From contig QQVE01000062.1 of assembly GCA_003389325.1 (NCBI GenBank), positions 1 through 64,000 on the forward strand: 64,000 nucleotides of DNA. The letters are read 5' to 3'. The DNA is from Planctomycetota bacterium. GTDB lineage: Bacteria; Planctomycetota; Planctomycetia; Pirellulales; PALSA-1355. Under the pieces are notes generated by a model. The model saw only the letters and a program-made list of their open reading frames with translations. It searched no databases and was not told the origin of the DNA. Shown here one piece after another: positions 8,374 through 17,143 of this stretch. A program made the translations under genes and the position numbers. Numbering within the stretch: position 1 is the first letter of the stretch; every line of letters starts with the position of its first letter.

Positions 8374-9642
8374 CTAAGACTTGCGGCGGAAGATGCTCTT
8401 GGCTGCTTCAAGCGCCCGGCCGAGTTGCTCGACTTCGTGCGGCGTGTTGTAGAGATAGAAGCTGGCCCGGGTGCTGGCGGCCACGCGCAGCCGCTTGTGC
8501 AGCGGCATCGCGCAGTGGTGGCCGGCCCGTACGGCGATGCCCTGCCGGTCGAGAATCTGCGCGACGTCGTGGGCATGCACGCGGTCGAGTTTGAAGCTGA
8601 CGATGCCGCACTTGTCCCCGGGCGAAGGGCCGAGCCGCTGCACGCCGCCGACGGAGTCGAGCACTTCGTGAGCGAGCACGCACAGCCGGTGCTCGTGTTG
8701 CTGGATGGCTTCCATTCCCTGCCCTTGCAGGTAGTCGATGGCGGCACCCAAGGCGATGGCCGAGACGATCGGCGGCGTGCCGGCTTCGAATTTCGACGGC
8801 AGGTCGGCCGGCTCGAAGCCCGAAGTGGTGACCTTGCGGATCATGCTTCCGCCGCCCAGGAAAGGCGGCATCGCGTCGAGCAGGTCGCGCCGCGCGTAGA
8901 GCACGCCCACGCCGCTGGGCCCCAGCATCTTGTGGCCCGAGAAGGCCACGAAGTCGGCGCCGAGCGCGGAGACGTCGGTCGGCTGGTGCGGCACGCTTTG
9001 AGCCGCATCGACCAGCACCAGCGCGCCGGCGGCGTGCGCCCGGGCGATCAAGGTCTCCAGCGGATTGATCGTGCCCAACACGTTGGAGATGGCCGCCACG
9101 GCGAAGACGCGCGTGCGCTCGGTGAGGAACTGGTCGAGCACGTCGAGATCGAGTCGGCCGTCGTCGGTGATCGGCAGAAAACGTACCACGGCGCCGGTTC
9201 GCTCGGCGGCCTGCTGCCAGGGGACGATGTTCGAATGGTGCTCCATCTCGGTGAGCAGGATTTCGTCGCCGGCACGCAGGTTCGCGTCGCACCAACTGCG
9301 GGCCACGAGGTTAATGCTCTCGGTCGTGCCCCGCGTGAAAAGGACCTCGCCCGAGTCGTCGGCGTTGACAAAAGCGCGCACCTTGTTGCGGGATTCTTCG
9401 TAGAGATCGGTCGACTGATCGCTGAGCCAATGGATGCCGCGATGCACGTTGGCGTAGTGCTTCTCGTAGGTGTCGACGATCGACTGGATGACCTGCCGCG
9501 GCCGTTGCGTCGAGGCGGCATTGTCGAGGTAGACCAGCGGGACGCCCGGGCGGTCGTCGGCGGCATGCAGCGTGCTTGCCAGAATCGGGAAGTCGGCGCG
9601 AATGCGTTCGACGTCGAGGCTCGCGACCTTATCGGTCAACAT
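8374..9642 (-). CDS. sufS: Cysteine desulfurase, SufS type
   Basis: A 422-residue PLP enzyme of the SufS/CsdA branch that takes sulfur from L-cysteine for Fe-S cluster assembly. Visible marks: YLDNAASTQRP near the N-terminus, TEMEHHSNIVPW, the PLP-binding lysine in SGHKMLGPSG (about 237) and the persulfide cysteine in RAGHHCAMP (about 377). sufU ends 9 bases upstream of its ATG, so the two are an operon; SufU is the usual sulfur acceptor for SufS in bacteria that lack SufE. The scaffold genes sufBCD are not in the window. Confidence 0.96.
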   Translation of the reverse strand: MLTDKVASLDVERIRADFPILASTLHAADDRPGVPLVYLDNAASTQRPRQVIQSIVDTYEKHYANVHRGIHWLSDQSTDLYEESRNKVRAFVNADDSGEVLFTRGTTESINLVARSWCDANLRAGDEILLTEMEHHSNIVPWQQAAERTGAVVRFLPITDDGRLDLDVLDQFLTERTRVFAVAAISNVLGTINPLETLIARAHAAGALVLVDAAQSVPHQPTDVSALGADFVAFSGHKMLGPSGVGVLYARRDLLDAMPPFLGGGSMIRKVTTSGFEPADLPSKFEAGTPPIVSAIALGAAIDYLQGQGMEAIQQHEHRLCVLAHEVLDSVGGVQRLGPSPGDKCGIVSFKLDRVHAHDVAQILDRQGIAVRAGHHCAMPLHKRLRVAASTRASFYLYNTPHEVEQLGRALEAAKSIFRRKS

Positions 9643-9651
9643 GGGAATCCT

Positions 9652-10062
9652 TCAGGACTTGTCGTCCGTGTCTTCGGCACCGACGGGGGAATACATTGCC
9701 GACTGCAGCGCCCGCCACGGCAGCAGGCAGCACTTCTGGCGGTTGGGCGTCAGCTTGGCGCCGAACAACTCGAGCATGTCGTTGGCCGAGAAGTTCTTCA
9801 CTTCTTCGGCCGGGCGGCCGTGAATCCGCTCGACCAGCATCGAGGCCGAAGCCTGGCTGATGCAGCAGCCGTCGCCGTCGAAATAGGCGTCGCGGATCGT
9901 GCCGTCGGACTCCATCGCCAGTTCGATCCGCACGACGTCGCCGCAGAGCGGGTTTTCGTCCTCGTGCGCGTGCGTCGGGCGCGGACACTTCCCGCGGTGA
10001 AACGGATCTTCGTAATGATCGAGGATGTGCTCCTGATAGAGCTCGTCTTCGTTGGGAGACAT
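9652..10062 (-). CDS. sufU: SufU-type Fe-S assembly / sulfur-transfer protein
   Basis: A 136-residue IscU-fold protein of the SufU group. N-terminus LYQEHILDHYEDPFHRGK, then the three conserved cysteine sites: C40 (NPLCGD), C66/C67 (GDGCCISQASAS) and C111/C112 (RQKCCLLPW). The longer helix between the second and third sites separates SufU from IscU. In studied systems it binds zinc and accepts persulfide sulfur from SufS. The frame is open to 10173, but the ATG at 10062 matches the family start. It precedes sufS by 9 bases. Confidence 0.94.
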   Translation of the reverse strand: MSPNEDELYQEHILDHYEDPFHRGKCPRPTHAHEDENPLCGDVVRIELAMESDGTIRDAYFDGDGCCISQASASMLVERIHGRPAEEVKNFSANDMLELFGAKLTPNRQKCCLLPWRALQSAMYSPVGAEDTDDKS

Positions 10063-10186
10063 AAGTAGGGAAGATTCTCGGGCTAAGCGCCGAAGTGGTG
10101 AGGGACTACCTTCAATCGTAGGGTGCGACCCCTTTTCCAACAAGGCACACCCGCGCGGGAGAAGGCGAACCAACGCCTGCGAGCTG

Positions 10187-10222
10187 AAAAAAAAGCCACC
10201 GGCCGCGTGGACGACCGGTGGC
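10187..10222 (-). terminator. Intrinsic terminator of the aquaporin-peroxidase operon
   Basis: Read on the - strand: GCCACCGG, a 12-base loop, CCGGTGGC, then eight T residues. On the + strand the arms are 10195-10202 and 10215-10222 with the A-run at 10187-10194. It starts 33 bases after the peroxidase stop and is among the clearest terminators in the window. Confidence 0.9.
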
Positions 10223-10255
10223 GCGCTCTTCGGGTCACGTCTTTCGCAAGGCGAC

Positions 10256-11782
10256 CTATTGCGGCAGCCGCTCGCGATTGATCTTCGGAAAACCGCTGGA
10301 GCAACCCTGCACCATGAACTCGACCAGGTCCTTCTTGTCCTGGTCCGACAGATCGAGCTTCTTGATCTTGTCGCTCAGGTGCGGATTGGGGTGACCGCCC
10401 TTGGCGTACCATTCGACGACCTCTTCGAGGGTCTTCTGGCTGCCGTCGTGCATGTAGGGCGCGCTCTTGGCCACGTTGCGGATCGTGGGCGTCTTGAAGG
10501 CGCCCCGGTGCTGCTCTTCCTCGGTGACCACGTGGCGTCCGAGGTCGGGTTCTTCGGCATCCATGCCCACGCCGAGATTGTGATACTTCTCGTCGGTCAG
10601 GTTGGCTCCCACGTGGCAAGCCGAGCAACTAGCCTTGTCCGAGAAGAACAGTTCGAAGCCGCGCTTCGCGCTCTCGCTCATCGGATGCTCCTTCGCTCCG
10701 GCGGTCAGCTCGTCGTAGCGGGCCTTGAGCTCTTCGTCGTCCTCGATGTCGGCGGGATCGAGATTCTCAAACGGCTTGAGCGCCTCGTAGTAGTCGAACG
10801 GCGCGGGCTGCGTGACCACGGCGCGTTCGAACGACGCGATCGCTTCGCCCACCGCGTCGATGTCCATGCGGCCGAAGATCTCGTCGAACTGCATCTTGTA
10901 GCCGGGAATGGCCTTCAAGCATTCGATGCAGGCGTCGTGCGTGTTGCCCATTTCGATCGGATTGGCGATCGGGCCGACGGCCTGCTCTTCGAGCGAGCCG
11001 GCGCGGCCGTCCCAGAACTGCTCGTCGCTAAAGATGCGGTTGTAGCTGACCGGCGAGTTGCGGCCGCCCTGCTGGTCCTTGATGCCGATGCCGAACTGGT
11101 GTTGCCGGGCAAAGCCCTCGTCCGGATCGTGGCAGCTTGCGCAACTGATCGTCATGTCGGCCGACAGCCGCGGATCGAAGTAGAGCTGGCGGCCCAATTC
11201 GATCTTGGCCCGGGTCAGCGGGTTCTTGTCGACGCCCTTGACCTGTCCGGCGCCTTTGGCCAGACCGAAGGGGAGTTCGAAATCGAGCGGCTCGTGGTTC
11301 TTGGGATCGCTCAGCCAGACGGCGATGTCTTCCTCGGTCAGCGCGCCTTCGCCGGGAATGCCGGCGAACAGCTCATCGGAACCGAGCATCACTTTGCCGC
11401 TGTCTTCTTCGCCGCTGTCATCTTGCTTGTCGGCGGTGGCTTTCTCGGCCGGCTTGTCTTCGGGTTCTTTCTTAGGCTCTTCGGCCGGCTTCTCTGCGGG
11501 CTCGTCCGTGGGTTCTTCTTTCGGCTCGGCCGGCGCCGGTTTGGTCTCGGCCGGCATTTCCTTCTTGTCCGCCGCGGCCGATTCGGCCGACGCTTCTTCG
11601 CTGGGCTCCTCTTGCGGCTCGTCCTCGGCGGGCATGTCTTCGTCCACCGCGGTGGTGTCGCCCACGCCATCTGTGGCGTTGCCGGCCATGTCCTTCTTTC
11701 GCGTGTCGGCACAGCCGACCGCCACGATCGTCACGGCGGCCAGCAGGGCCAGCGCCGTGAGCCATTTCGGTGCATGGGTCAT
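10256..11782 (-). CDS. Di-heme cytochrome c peroxidase family protein with acidic linker (probable lipoprotein)
   Basis: A 508-residue member of the bacterial di-heme cytochrome c peroxidase/MauG family. A leader with a possible lipobox (VAVGC, Cys24) is followed by a long Glu/Pro/Lys/Ala tether (about 30-130). The catalytic part has two heme c sites, CASCH at about 211 and CSACH at about 384, plus GRNSPVSYNRIF and FKTPTIRNV, both typical of this family. Classical members reduce H2O2 to water with electrons from a small cytochrome. The aquaporin gene ends 7 bases upstream, and AAGGAGAT for this gene sits at the aquaporin stop, so the two are translationally linked. Confidence 0.9.
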   Translation of the reverse strand: MTHAPKWLTALALLAAVTIVAVGCADTRKKDMAGNATDGVGDTTAVDEDMPAEDEPQEEPSEEASAESAAADKKEMPAETKPAPAEPKEEPTDEPAEKPAEEPKKEPEDKPAEKATADKQDDSGEEDSGKVMLGSDELFAGIPGEGALTEEDIAVWLSDPKNHEPLDFELPFGLAKGAGQVKGVDKNPLTRAKIELGRQLYFDPRLSADMTISCASCHDPDEGFARQHQFGIGIKDQQGGRNSPVSYNRIFSDEQFWDGRAGSLEEQAVGPIANPIEMGNTHDACIECLKAIPGYKMQFDEIFGRMDIDAVGEAIASFERAVVTQPAPFDYYEALKPFENLDPADIEDDEELKARYDELTAGAKEHPMSESAKRGFELFFSDKASCSACHVGANLTDEKYHNLGVGMDAEEPDLGRHVVTEEEQHRGAFKTPTIRNVAKSAPYMHDGSQKTLEEVVEWYAKGGHPNPHLSDKIKKLDLSDQDKKDLVEFMVQGCSSGFPKINRERLPQ

Positions 11783-11789
11783 AGTGGGT

Positions 11790-12527
11790 TTATCTCCTTG
11801 GATTGCCGTGCCGCGCCGCCGCCTCGACAGGAGGCGTCAACTCGGCAGCCGGCAAAAAGAACTTGTCGTACAAAAACGCTGCCGCGGTTCCGCCCACCAG
11901 CGGACCCACGAAATACATCCACACGTAGCCGAGCTCGCCGGTCGCGGCGGCCGGGCCAAGCGTGCGGGCCGGGTTCATGCTGCCGCCGGTCAGCGGTCCG
12001 CCGGCCAGAATGCCCGCGGCCAGCACCAGCCCGATGGCGAGCCCCGCGAGGTTGCCGCTGCGTCCCGCGACGCCCGAGGCAAACACGGCGGTCACCAGGA
12101 AAAACGTCAGGATAGCTTCCAGCACGATCACTTTCACGGCGTCGGGCGCGGCGTCGGGCATGCGCAACATGGATTCGGACGACAGCGGCGTCAATCGCCC
12201 CACGGTCGCGCCCAGGCTCGAGTCGATGCCGACCAGCCACTGCAACAGGTAGGCGGCTGCCAGTGCCCCCAGGAACTGCGCGACCCAGTAAGTGACGGCC
12301 TTGGGCCACTCCATACGTCCGCTGATGACCACGCCGAACGTGACGGCCGGATTGACGTGCGCCCCGGAGATGCCTCCCCAGGCGTACACGATCGTCACCA
12401 GTGCCAATCCGTGAGCCAGGGCCACGCCGACCAGCCCGCCGGATTCCATCTGGGTTGCCGCTCCTGCACCGATCAGGACGAGGAGGAACGTCCCGACCAG
12501 TTCCGCCAATGCAGGCTTGGTTTCCAT
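11790..12527 (-). CDS. Aquaporin (MIP family), AqpZ-like
   Basis: A 245-residue channel with six hydrophobic segments and both signature half-helices: NPA at 59-61 (HVNPAVTF) and NPA at 185-187 followed by the selectivity-filter Arg188 (SMNPARTLGP). The length and lack of a glycerol-facilitator insertion favour a water channel of the AqpZ type. Some aquaporins also pass H2O2, which would fit the peroxidase encoded 7 bases downstream. The promoter carries a FUR-family-like palindrome (see separate entries), so regulation by metal or peroxide is plausible but not shown. Confidence 0.92.
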   Translation of the reverse strand: METKPALAELVGTFLLVLIGAGAATQMESGGLVGVALAHGLALVTIVYAWGGISGAHVNPAVTFGVVISGRMEWPKAVTYWVAQFLGALAAAYLLQWLVGIDSSLGATVGRLTPLSSESMLRMPDAAPDAVKVIVLEAILTFFLVTAVFASGVAGRSGNLAGLAIGLVLAAGILAGGPLTGGSMNPARTLGPAAATGELGYVWMYFVGPLVGGTAAAFLYDKFFLPAAELTPPVEAAARHGNPRR

Positions 12528-12587
12528 GAACGGACTCGACTGACTCAGGAACCACGCGACTTTCCACTCGAAGCGCGCCGACTTTCG

Positions 12588-12615
12588 AGTATATCAATAA
12601 TCATTATCGATACAA
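12588..12615 (-). promoter_or_regulatory. Promoter of the aquaporin-peroxidase operon
   Basis: On the - strand TTGTAT (12615-12610) is separated by 16 bases from TATACT (12593-12588), about 60 bases before the aquaporin ATG. The -10 matches 5 of 6 consensus bases and the -35 matches 3 of 6. It lies in a sharply AT-rich island within GC-rich DNA. Confidence 0.6.
12595..12609 (-). promoter_or_regulatory. FUR-family-like operator (7-1-7 palindrome)
   Basis: The - strand reads CGATAATGATTATTG, an almost symmetric 7-1-7 repeat (one asymmetric position pair). It matches 11 of the 14 defined bases of the Fur/PerR-type pattern TGATAATnATTATCA. It fills the spacer between the -35 and -10, the classic place for a repressor. 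Which family member would bind (Fur, PerR, Zur) cannot be told from sequence. Confidence 0.5.
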
Positions 12616-12694
12616 GCACAGGCTCCTTCCGATGGGGGTGTATGTTCGCACGGCGCGGGCACACACAACTCGTCGGCGCTGCGCCTTGGCGCTC

Positions 12695-13522
12695 CTAGCC
12701 GAGCAGCTTCCAGGAGAGCCACTCGAAAACGCGCTGGGGCAAGTAGCTTTTCAGCGGCACGACGATTCGCTGGCTGGCCAGCCCGATCGGATAGCGCAGC
12801 CGCGGGCGCGGATGATTCAAAATGCGCTCCACCAGCCGGGCGATGGGTTCCGGCGTGGGGGCACCTGCCTCGTCGCGCTCCTGCCGGGCGTGGAACCGCG
12901 CAAACATCGCGCGGTAGGCTTCGCTGACGTGCCCTGCTCCGGCGATCCGCCGACGCTGGGTGATGCGCGTACGAAAATCGCCCGGCTGCACCAGCACCAC
13001 ATGAATGCCGTGCGGGCGGGTTTCGAACCGCAGGCTCTCGCTCATGCCTTCCAACGCGAACTTGCTCGCGCTGTACAGGCCAGCAAACGGCAGCCCGAAC
13101 ACGCCGGCCAGCGAGCTGATATTGATAATGTAGCCGTGCCGCTGCTCGCGCATCGTGGGGAGCACGGCCCGGCACACGCGCAACACGCCGAAAAAGTTCG
13201 TTTCCAACTGGGCTTTGGCCTCGGCGATGGTCGTGTCTTCCACGGGACCGGCCAGCGAATAGCCGGCGTTGTTGATCACCGCGTCGAGCCGCCCGGCCTT
13301 TTCCAGTACGGCGGCGACGCCCGAATCGACCGAGGCGTCGTCGTCGACGTCCATCGGGACTCGCTCCAGCGGTCCCTCCGCTTCGCCGGACACCTGCCGG
13401 CTGGTGCCGAAGACGCGAAATCCGCGCTCGGCCAGGTGCAGGGCGCAGGCCTGGCCGATTCCGGAGGACGCCCCGGTGACCAGCACGACCCGGGCGCCGC
13501 GTTGTGGGGCGGAGGTGTTCAT
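12695..13522 (-). CDS. Short-chain dehydrogenase/reductase
   Basis: A 275-residue SDR with the full classical set: cofactor motif TGASSGIG at 16-23, NNAG at 84-87, Ser137/138 and catalytic Tyr150-Lys154 (YSASK). The C-terminal tail (PRPRLRYPIGLASQRIVVP) is usual for SDRs acting on hydrophobic or unknown substrates. The frame continues upstream to a TTG at 13564, overlapping the transglutaminase gene, but the ATG at 13522 starts at the normal distance from the Rossmann motif. It is the last gene of the ATP-grasp/Alpha-E/transglutaminase run, 22 bases after the transglutaminase stop; whether it shares the function is unknown. Confidence 0.9.
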   Translation of the reverse strand: MNTSAPQRGARVVLVTGASSGIGQACALHLAERGFRVFGTSRQVSGEAEGPLERVPMDVDDDASVDSGVAAVLEKAGRLDAVINNAGYSLAGPVEDTTIAEAKAQLETNFFGVLRVCRAVLPTMREQRHGYIINISSLAGVFGLPFAGLYSASKFALEGMSESLRFETRPHGIHVVLVQPGDFRTRITQRRRIAGAGHVSEAYRAMFARFHARQERDEAGAPTPEPIARLVERILNHPRPRLRYPIGLASQRIVVPLKSYLPQRVFEWLSWKLLG

Positions 13523-13544
13523 GCCGGGGGCAAGCGGCCTCGTT

Positions 13545-14420
13545 TCAGGAAGGGATGGGCTCAACGTCCACGGCGACCTTCATGCTGTGTTCGCCGCCGC
13601 CGATAAACACGCCGTTGATGGGACACACGTCGCTGTAGTCGCGGCCCCAGGCCACGGTGATGTGGCCCTGCGAAGGAACGACGTCGTTGGTGGGATCGAA
13701 GTCGATCCAGCCGAACTCGGGACACCAGGCCGAGACCCAGGCGTGCGAGGCGTCGGCGCCGATCAGCCGCGGCTGCCCGGCTGGCGGCGTCGTACGCAAG
13801 TAGCCGCTGACGTAGCGGGCCGGCAGTCCCAGCGACCGTAGGCAGCCCAATTGCAGGTGGGCGAAGTCCTGGCAAACGCCCCGCCGCAGCACCAACACGG
13901 TTTCCAAGGGCGTGCTGATGTTCGTGGCCGTCGGGTCGTAGGCAAAGTCCTGGTGAATGCGCGACATCAGCTCCAGCACGCCGGCCAGCCACGGCCGATC
14001 CGGCGGAAACGACTCGCGCGTGTAGTCGGCCAGCTCGGACGACAAAGCCACGTGCGGCGAATCGTAGACGAACTGACGCACGTCGAGCGGCATGCCGTCG
14101 GGACCGTCGGGGAGGCCGACCACTTTTTCCCAGGGCCCGGTGTCGTCGGGCGCAGCGGAAGGCAACTCGCGCAGCTCGACTTCCCCGCGGGAAGTGATCG
14201 ACAGCAGTTCATGCCGGTCTTGCAGCGTGAAGAAATGGATCGGGTTGCCGAAGAAGTCTCGGCTCTCGTCCACCTTGAAGGGCACCGGGCTGATCGCCAG
14301 TTCGTGCGCGTGACAGATCTGCCGGTCGCTGTCGCGCGGTTTGAGGTGCACCTGGTTCTGGCACAGCGGTACCGCGTCGCTGTACGAGTAGTGCGTCGTG
14401 TGCACAAAGGCGTATCGCAT
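13545..14420 (-). CDS. Transglutaminase-like cysteine protease
   Basis: A 291-residue protein with a bacterial transglutaminase N-terminal beta domain (about 1-90) and a transglutaminase-like catalytic domain. The triad is clear: Cys183 (RRGVCQDFAHL), His226 (GADASHAWV) and Asp242 (WIDFDPTND). Bacterial members near ATP-grasp genes are thought to be peptidases or amidases rather than crosslinkers. It follows the ATP-grasp/Alpha-E fusion by 63 bases. No signal peptide, so probably cytoplasmic. Comparative genomics links this family with circularly permuted ATP-grasp and Alpha-E proteins in predicted peptide synthesis and cleavage systems. Confidence 0.92.
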   Translation of the reverse strand: MRYAFVHTTHYSYSDAVPLCQNQVHLKPRDSDRQICHAHELAISPVPFKVDESRDFFGNPIHFFTLQDRHELLSITSRGEVELRELPSAAPDDTGPWEKVVGLPDGPDGMPLDVRQFVYDSPHVALSSELADYTRESFPPDRPWLAGVLELMSRIHQDFAYDPTATNISTPLETVLVLRRGVCQDFAHLQLGCLRSLGLPARYVSGYLRTTPPAGQPRLIGADASHAWVSAWCPEFGWIDFDPTNDVVPSQGHITVAWGRDYSDVCPINGVFIGGGEHSMKVAVDVEPIPS

Positions 14421-14483
14421 GCGTCAAAGACTACCCTGTTGCGGCCTCGAGATGCCAGAGGGGTCGTCCGACGGGAGGGCCCC

Positions 14484-17030
14484 TCAGCCCAGCCGGATTT
14501 CGGTCAACTGGTGAGCCGGTCCCGCGTGAACCAGGTACTTGTGCGACACGGCGCTGGCCAGTTCGCGCAGCTTGGAGGCCCCGCCTTGCAGCAGAGCGTC
14601 CAACTCGTGGCGCACGCCGTGCTCGTCGGCCTCGGCCAGCTTCTGCACGTCGGCCAGCCGCACCGCCGACAGCACGGCCAGCACCAGGCGCTGTTCGTCG
14701 CTCAACAGCGGCTCGCCCGGCGAACGCGGTAGCCGCTCGACGTGGCCGGTCAGCGCCGCCAACTGGAAGGCGATCGCCCGGGGGTTGGTCTCGTCGGTCA
14801 GCAGCAGGTCGAGCACGGGCGCCAGTTGCAGGTTCGTGGCATAGCGATTGCGATAGGTCATCGAGCTGTCGGCGATTTCGAGCAACGCCTCGAGCACGGC
14901 GCTTTCGCTCGAGCTGACGTGATACAACGTGCTGCGCAGCACGCCGATCAGGATCAGGGCCCGCTCAATGCGACGCCCCAACTCGAGGAACTGCCAGCCG
15001 GGGCCGCGGGTCATGTTCTCGGTGGCCACGCCGGCAAAGGCCGAGAAGTTGAGGATCATCTGGTTGAGCATGGCTAGCACGTCGGCCGGCGAGACGGCGC
15101 CGGCCTTGGGCCGGAAGTCGTCGTCGACGCGCATCAGGATCCGCCAGGAGTCGAGCGAGATGCGGTCGCGCACGACCTTGGCCACGCGGCCCAGTCCCGA
15201 AAGGATCGACTGCAGGCTGCCGGGCTGATGCTCGTCGTAAAGAAACTCCATCACCAGCAGTTCCATCGTCGAGACGGTGCCCTCGCCGGCCACTTCGCCC
15301 TCGGGCGGTGAGAGGGGACCGCACAGCGCTCGATACAGCAGCGCCAATTCGCCCATCGTGCCCGGCGCCGCTTCGCTGATCAGGCGCGAGAAGACGCTGC
15401 GCAGCAAACGCGCGGTGCCTTCGGCCCGCTCAACGTGGCGGCCGAGCCAGAACAGGTTGTCGGCCACGCGGCTGGGCAGGTCGACGCCGCTGCGGCGCGG
15501 AGCCAGCGGCGTGCCCGGCGGTTGCAACAGCGTCACCGGCGCCACCGGACCGTCGGACAGCACCCAGACGTCCTTGCTGCCGTGGCCGACAAACAGCGAT
15601 TCGCCCAGGTTCGACGCCGAAGAACTGACGTGGGCCAACGCGCCGGGCATCAGTTGATAGGAGTCTTCCGATGCCACGACGAAGGCCCGCAGCGCGATAT
15701 GTCCGGGGTGGAGAGCCGCATCGTTCCAGACCGGCGCGGTCGAGCGGACGACGAGCTCCTGGGCAACGAAGCGGCCGGGCGTGGCCTCGATTTCGGCGGC
15801 CAGTTGCTGGCGCTCGGCTCGGTCGAGCGTGGCGGCGTGCACGGGGCGGTGCGTGTGGCTCAAGAACGCAGGGCCCACGACCAGCCGTTCGAGGTTGGAA
15901 AGCACGAAGCGGCGTGACGACTCGTCGCCGCACCACCAGGTGCGCACGCTCGGCACGCGCAGTTCTTCGCCCAGCAGCCGCCGGCAGATTTCCGGCAGAA
16001 AGGCCATCAGCGCCGGCGCCTCGACCAGGCCGCTGCCCAGGGCGTTGGCCACCACGACGTTGCCGCTGCGGGCCGCATGCACCAGGCCCGGCACGCCCAC
16101 CCGAGACCTCGTGTTCAGCTCGAGCGGATCGCAATCGTCGTCCATCACGCGGCGCAGCACGGCGTCGACCGACATCAGTCCGCCCAGTGTCTTGAGGAAC
16201 ACGCGGTTGTCGCGCACCGTGAGGTCTTCGCCTTCGACCAGCGTGTAGCCCAGGTAGCGCGAGAGGTAGGCGTCCTCGAAGTAGGTCATGCTGCTGGGGC
16301 CGGGGCTCAGCAGCACGATCTGCGGCTGCTCGCGATGCCGGCGCGCCAGCTCTCCCAACTGTTCGCGCAGCGCGATGAAAAAGCCTGCCAGCCGCTGCAC
16401 GCGGCAGTGGTGAAAGATGTGCGGCAGCATCCGCGAGATGACGATGCGGTTCTCGACCGCGTAGCCGGGACCCACGGCGGCTTGCGAGCGATCGGCCACG
16501 ACCCACCAGTTGCCTTCCGGCGAACGGGCCAGGTGCGCCGCGTACAAGTGCAGGTGGCAATCCTCGGGCACGTTGTAGCCGTGGCAGGGCCGCAGGAAGC
16601 CGGGGTGGGCGAAGACCAGCTCCGCCGGCAGCAGGCCTTCGGCCAGCAACTGCTGCGGACCGTACAAATCGGCCAGGATCGCGTTGAGCAGGCGAGCCCG
16701 CTGCTCGAGGCCCGAGGCGAGCTGCGACCACTCGGAATGGGCCAGCACCAGCGGCAGCGCGTCGAGCTCCCAGCGGCGGTCGCGCCCCTGCGGGTCGCCG
16801 TGGACGTTGTAGGTGATGCCGTTCTCGTGGATCAAGCGGCGGGCCTGGTCCCAGCGGCGTTCGAGTTCGCTGCCGCCGAGACCGTCGAGCAAGGAAAGAA
16901 ACTCGCGCCACTGGGGGCGCAGCGTGCCGTCGGACTCGACCAGCTCGTCGTAGACGCCGGCCGGCGGCTTGTACTGCCCCAGAAGACTATCCGCCGGCAG
17001 TGGGCCGCGGGCGAGTTGGGTCGGGTTCAT
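14484..17030 (-). CDS. Fusion of circularly permuted ATP-grasp ligase and Alpha-E domain
   Basis: An 848-residue two-domain protein. Residues about 1-510 are a circularly permuted ATP-grasp domain (for example RHREQPQIVLLSPGPSS, AYLSRYLGYTLVEGEDLTV, WWCGDESSRRFVLSNLE). From about 516 an Alpha-E (DUF403) helical domain begins with LPSRVADNLFWLGRHVERAE, closely similar to the start of the next gene's product. ATP-grasp enzymes activate carboxylates and ligate them to amines; the Alpha-E partner role is unknown. The frame is open to 17528, but the ATG at 17030 is the family-like start. It lies 113 bases after the stand-alone Alpha-E gene. The same two domains occur as separate proteins just upstream. 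Confidence 0.93.
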   Translation of the reverse strand: MNPTQLARGPLPADSLLGQYKPPAGVYDELVESDGTLRPQWREFLSLLDGLGGSELERRWDQARRLIHENGITYNVHGDPQGRDRRWELDALPLVLAHSEWSQLASGLEQRARLLNAILADLYGPQQLLAEGLLPAELVFAHPGFLRPCHGYNVPEDCHLHLYAAHLARSPEGNWWVVADRSQAAVGPGYAVENRIVISRMLPHIFHHCRVQRLAGFFIALREQLGELARRHREQPQIVLLSPGPSSMTYFEDAYLSRYLGYTLVEGEDLTVRDNRVFLKTLGGLMSVDAVLRRVMDDDCDPLELNTRSRVGVPGLVHAARSGNVVVANALGSGLVEAPALMAFLPEICRRLLGEELRVPSVRTWWCGDESSRRFVLSNLERLVVGPAFLSHTHRPVHAATLDRAERQQLAAEIEATPGRFVAQELVVRSTAPVWNDAALHPGHIALRAFVVASEDSYQLMPGALAHVSSSASNLGESLFVGHGSKDVWVLSDGPVAPVTLLQPPGTPLAPRRSGVDLPSRVADNLFWLGRHVERAEGTARLLRSVFSRLISEAAPGTMGELALLYRALCGPLSPPEGEVAGEGTVSTMELLVMEFLYDEHQPGSLQSILSGLGRVAKVVRDRISLDSWRILMRVDDDFRPKAGAVSPADVLAMLNQMILNFSAFAGVATENMTRGPGWQFLELGRRIERALILIGVLRSTLYHVSSSESAVLEALLEIADSSMTYRNRYATNLQLAPVLDLLLTDETNPRAIAFQLAALTGHVERLPRSPGEPLLSDEQRLVLAVLSAVRLADVQKLAEADEHGVRHELDALLQGGASKLRELASAVSHKYLVHAGPAHQLTEIRLG

Positions 17031-17143
17031 CCCAGGGAGTTCGCGGAAGTGTAGGTAGCGGGAAAGGTTCCGTCCCGGTGTCACGCTTTCAGGGATCGTT
17101 CGCGGCGCGCCCCGACAGGTCGCGGCGCGAACCGCGGGGCGGC

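Noticed and set aside
6633..8747. Long - strand reading frame opposite the flavoprotein gene
   Set aside because: It covers the whole flavoprotein gene antisense and lacks any domain; the sense protein has clear FAD and redox-disulfide motifs.
10052..12115. Long + strand reading frame opposite the peroxidase and aquaporin genes
   Set aside because: It is antisense to two well-supported genes (heme and NPA motifs) and has low-complexity composition typical of high-GC shadow frames.
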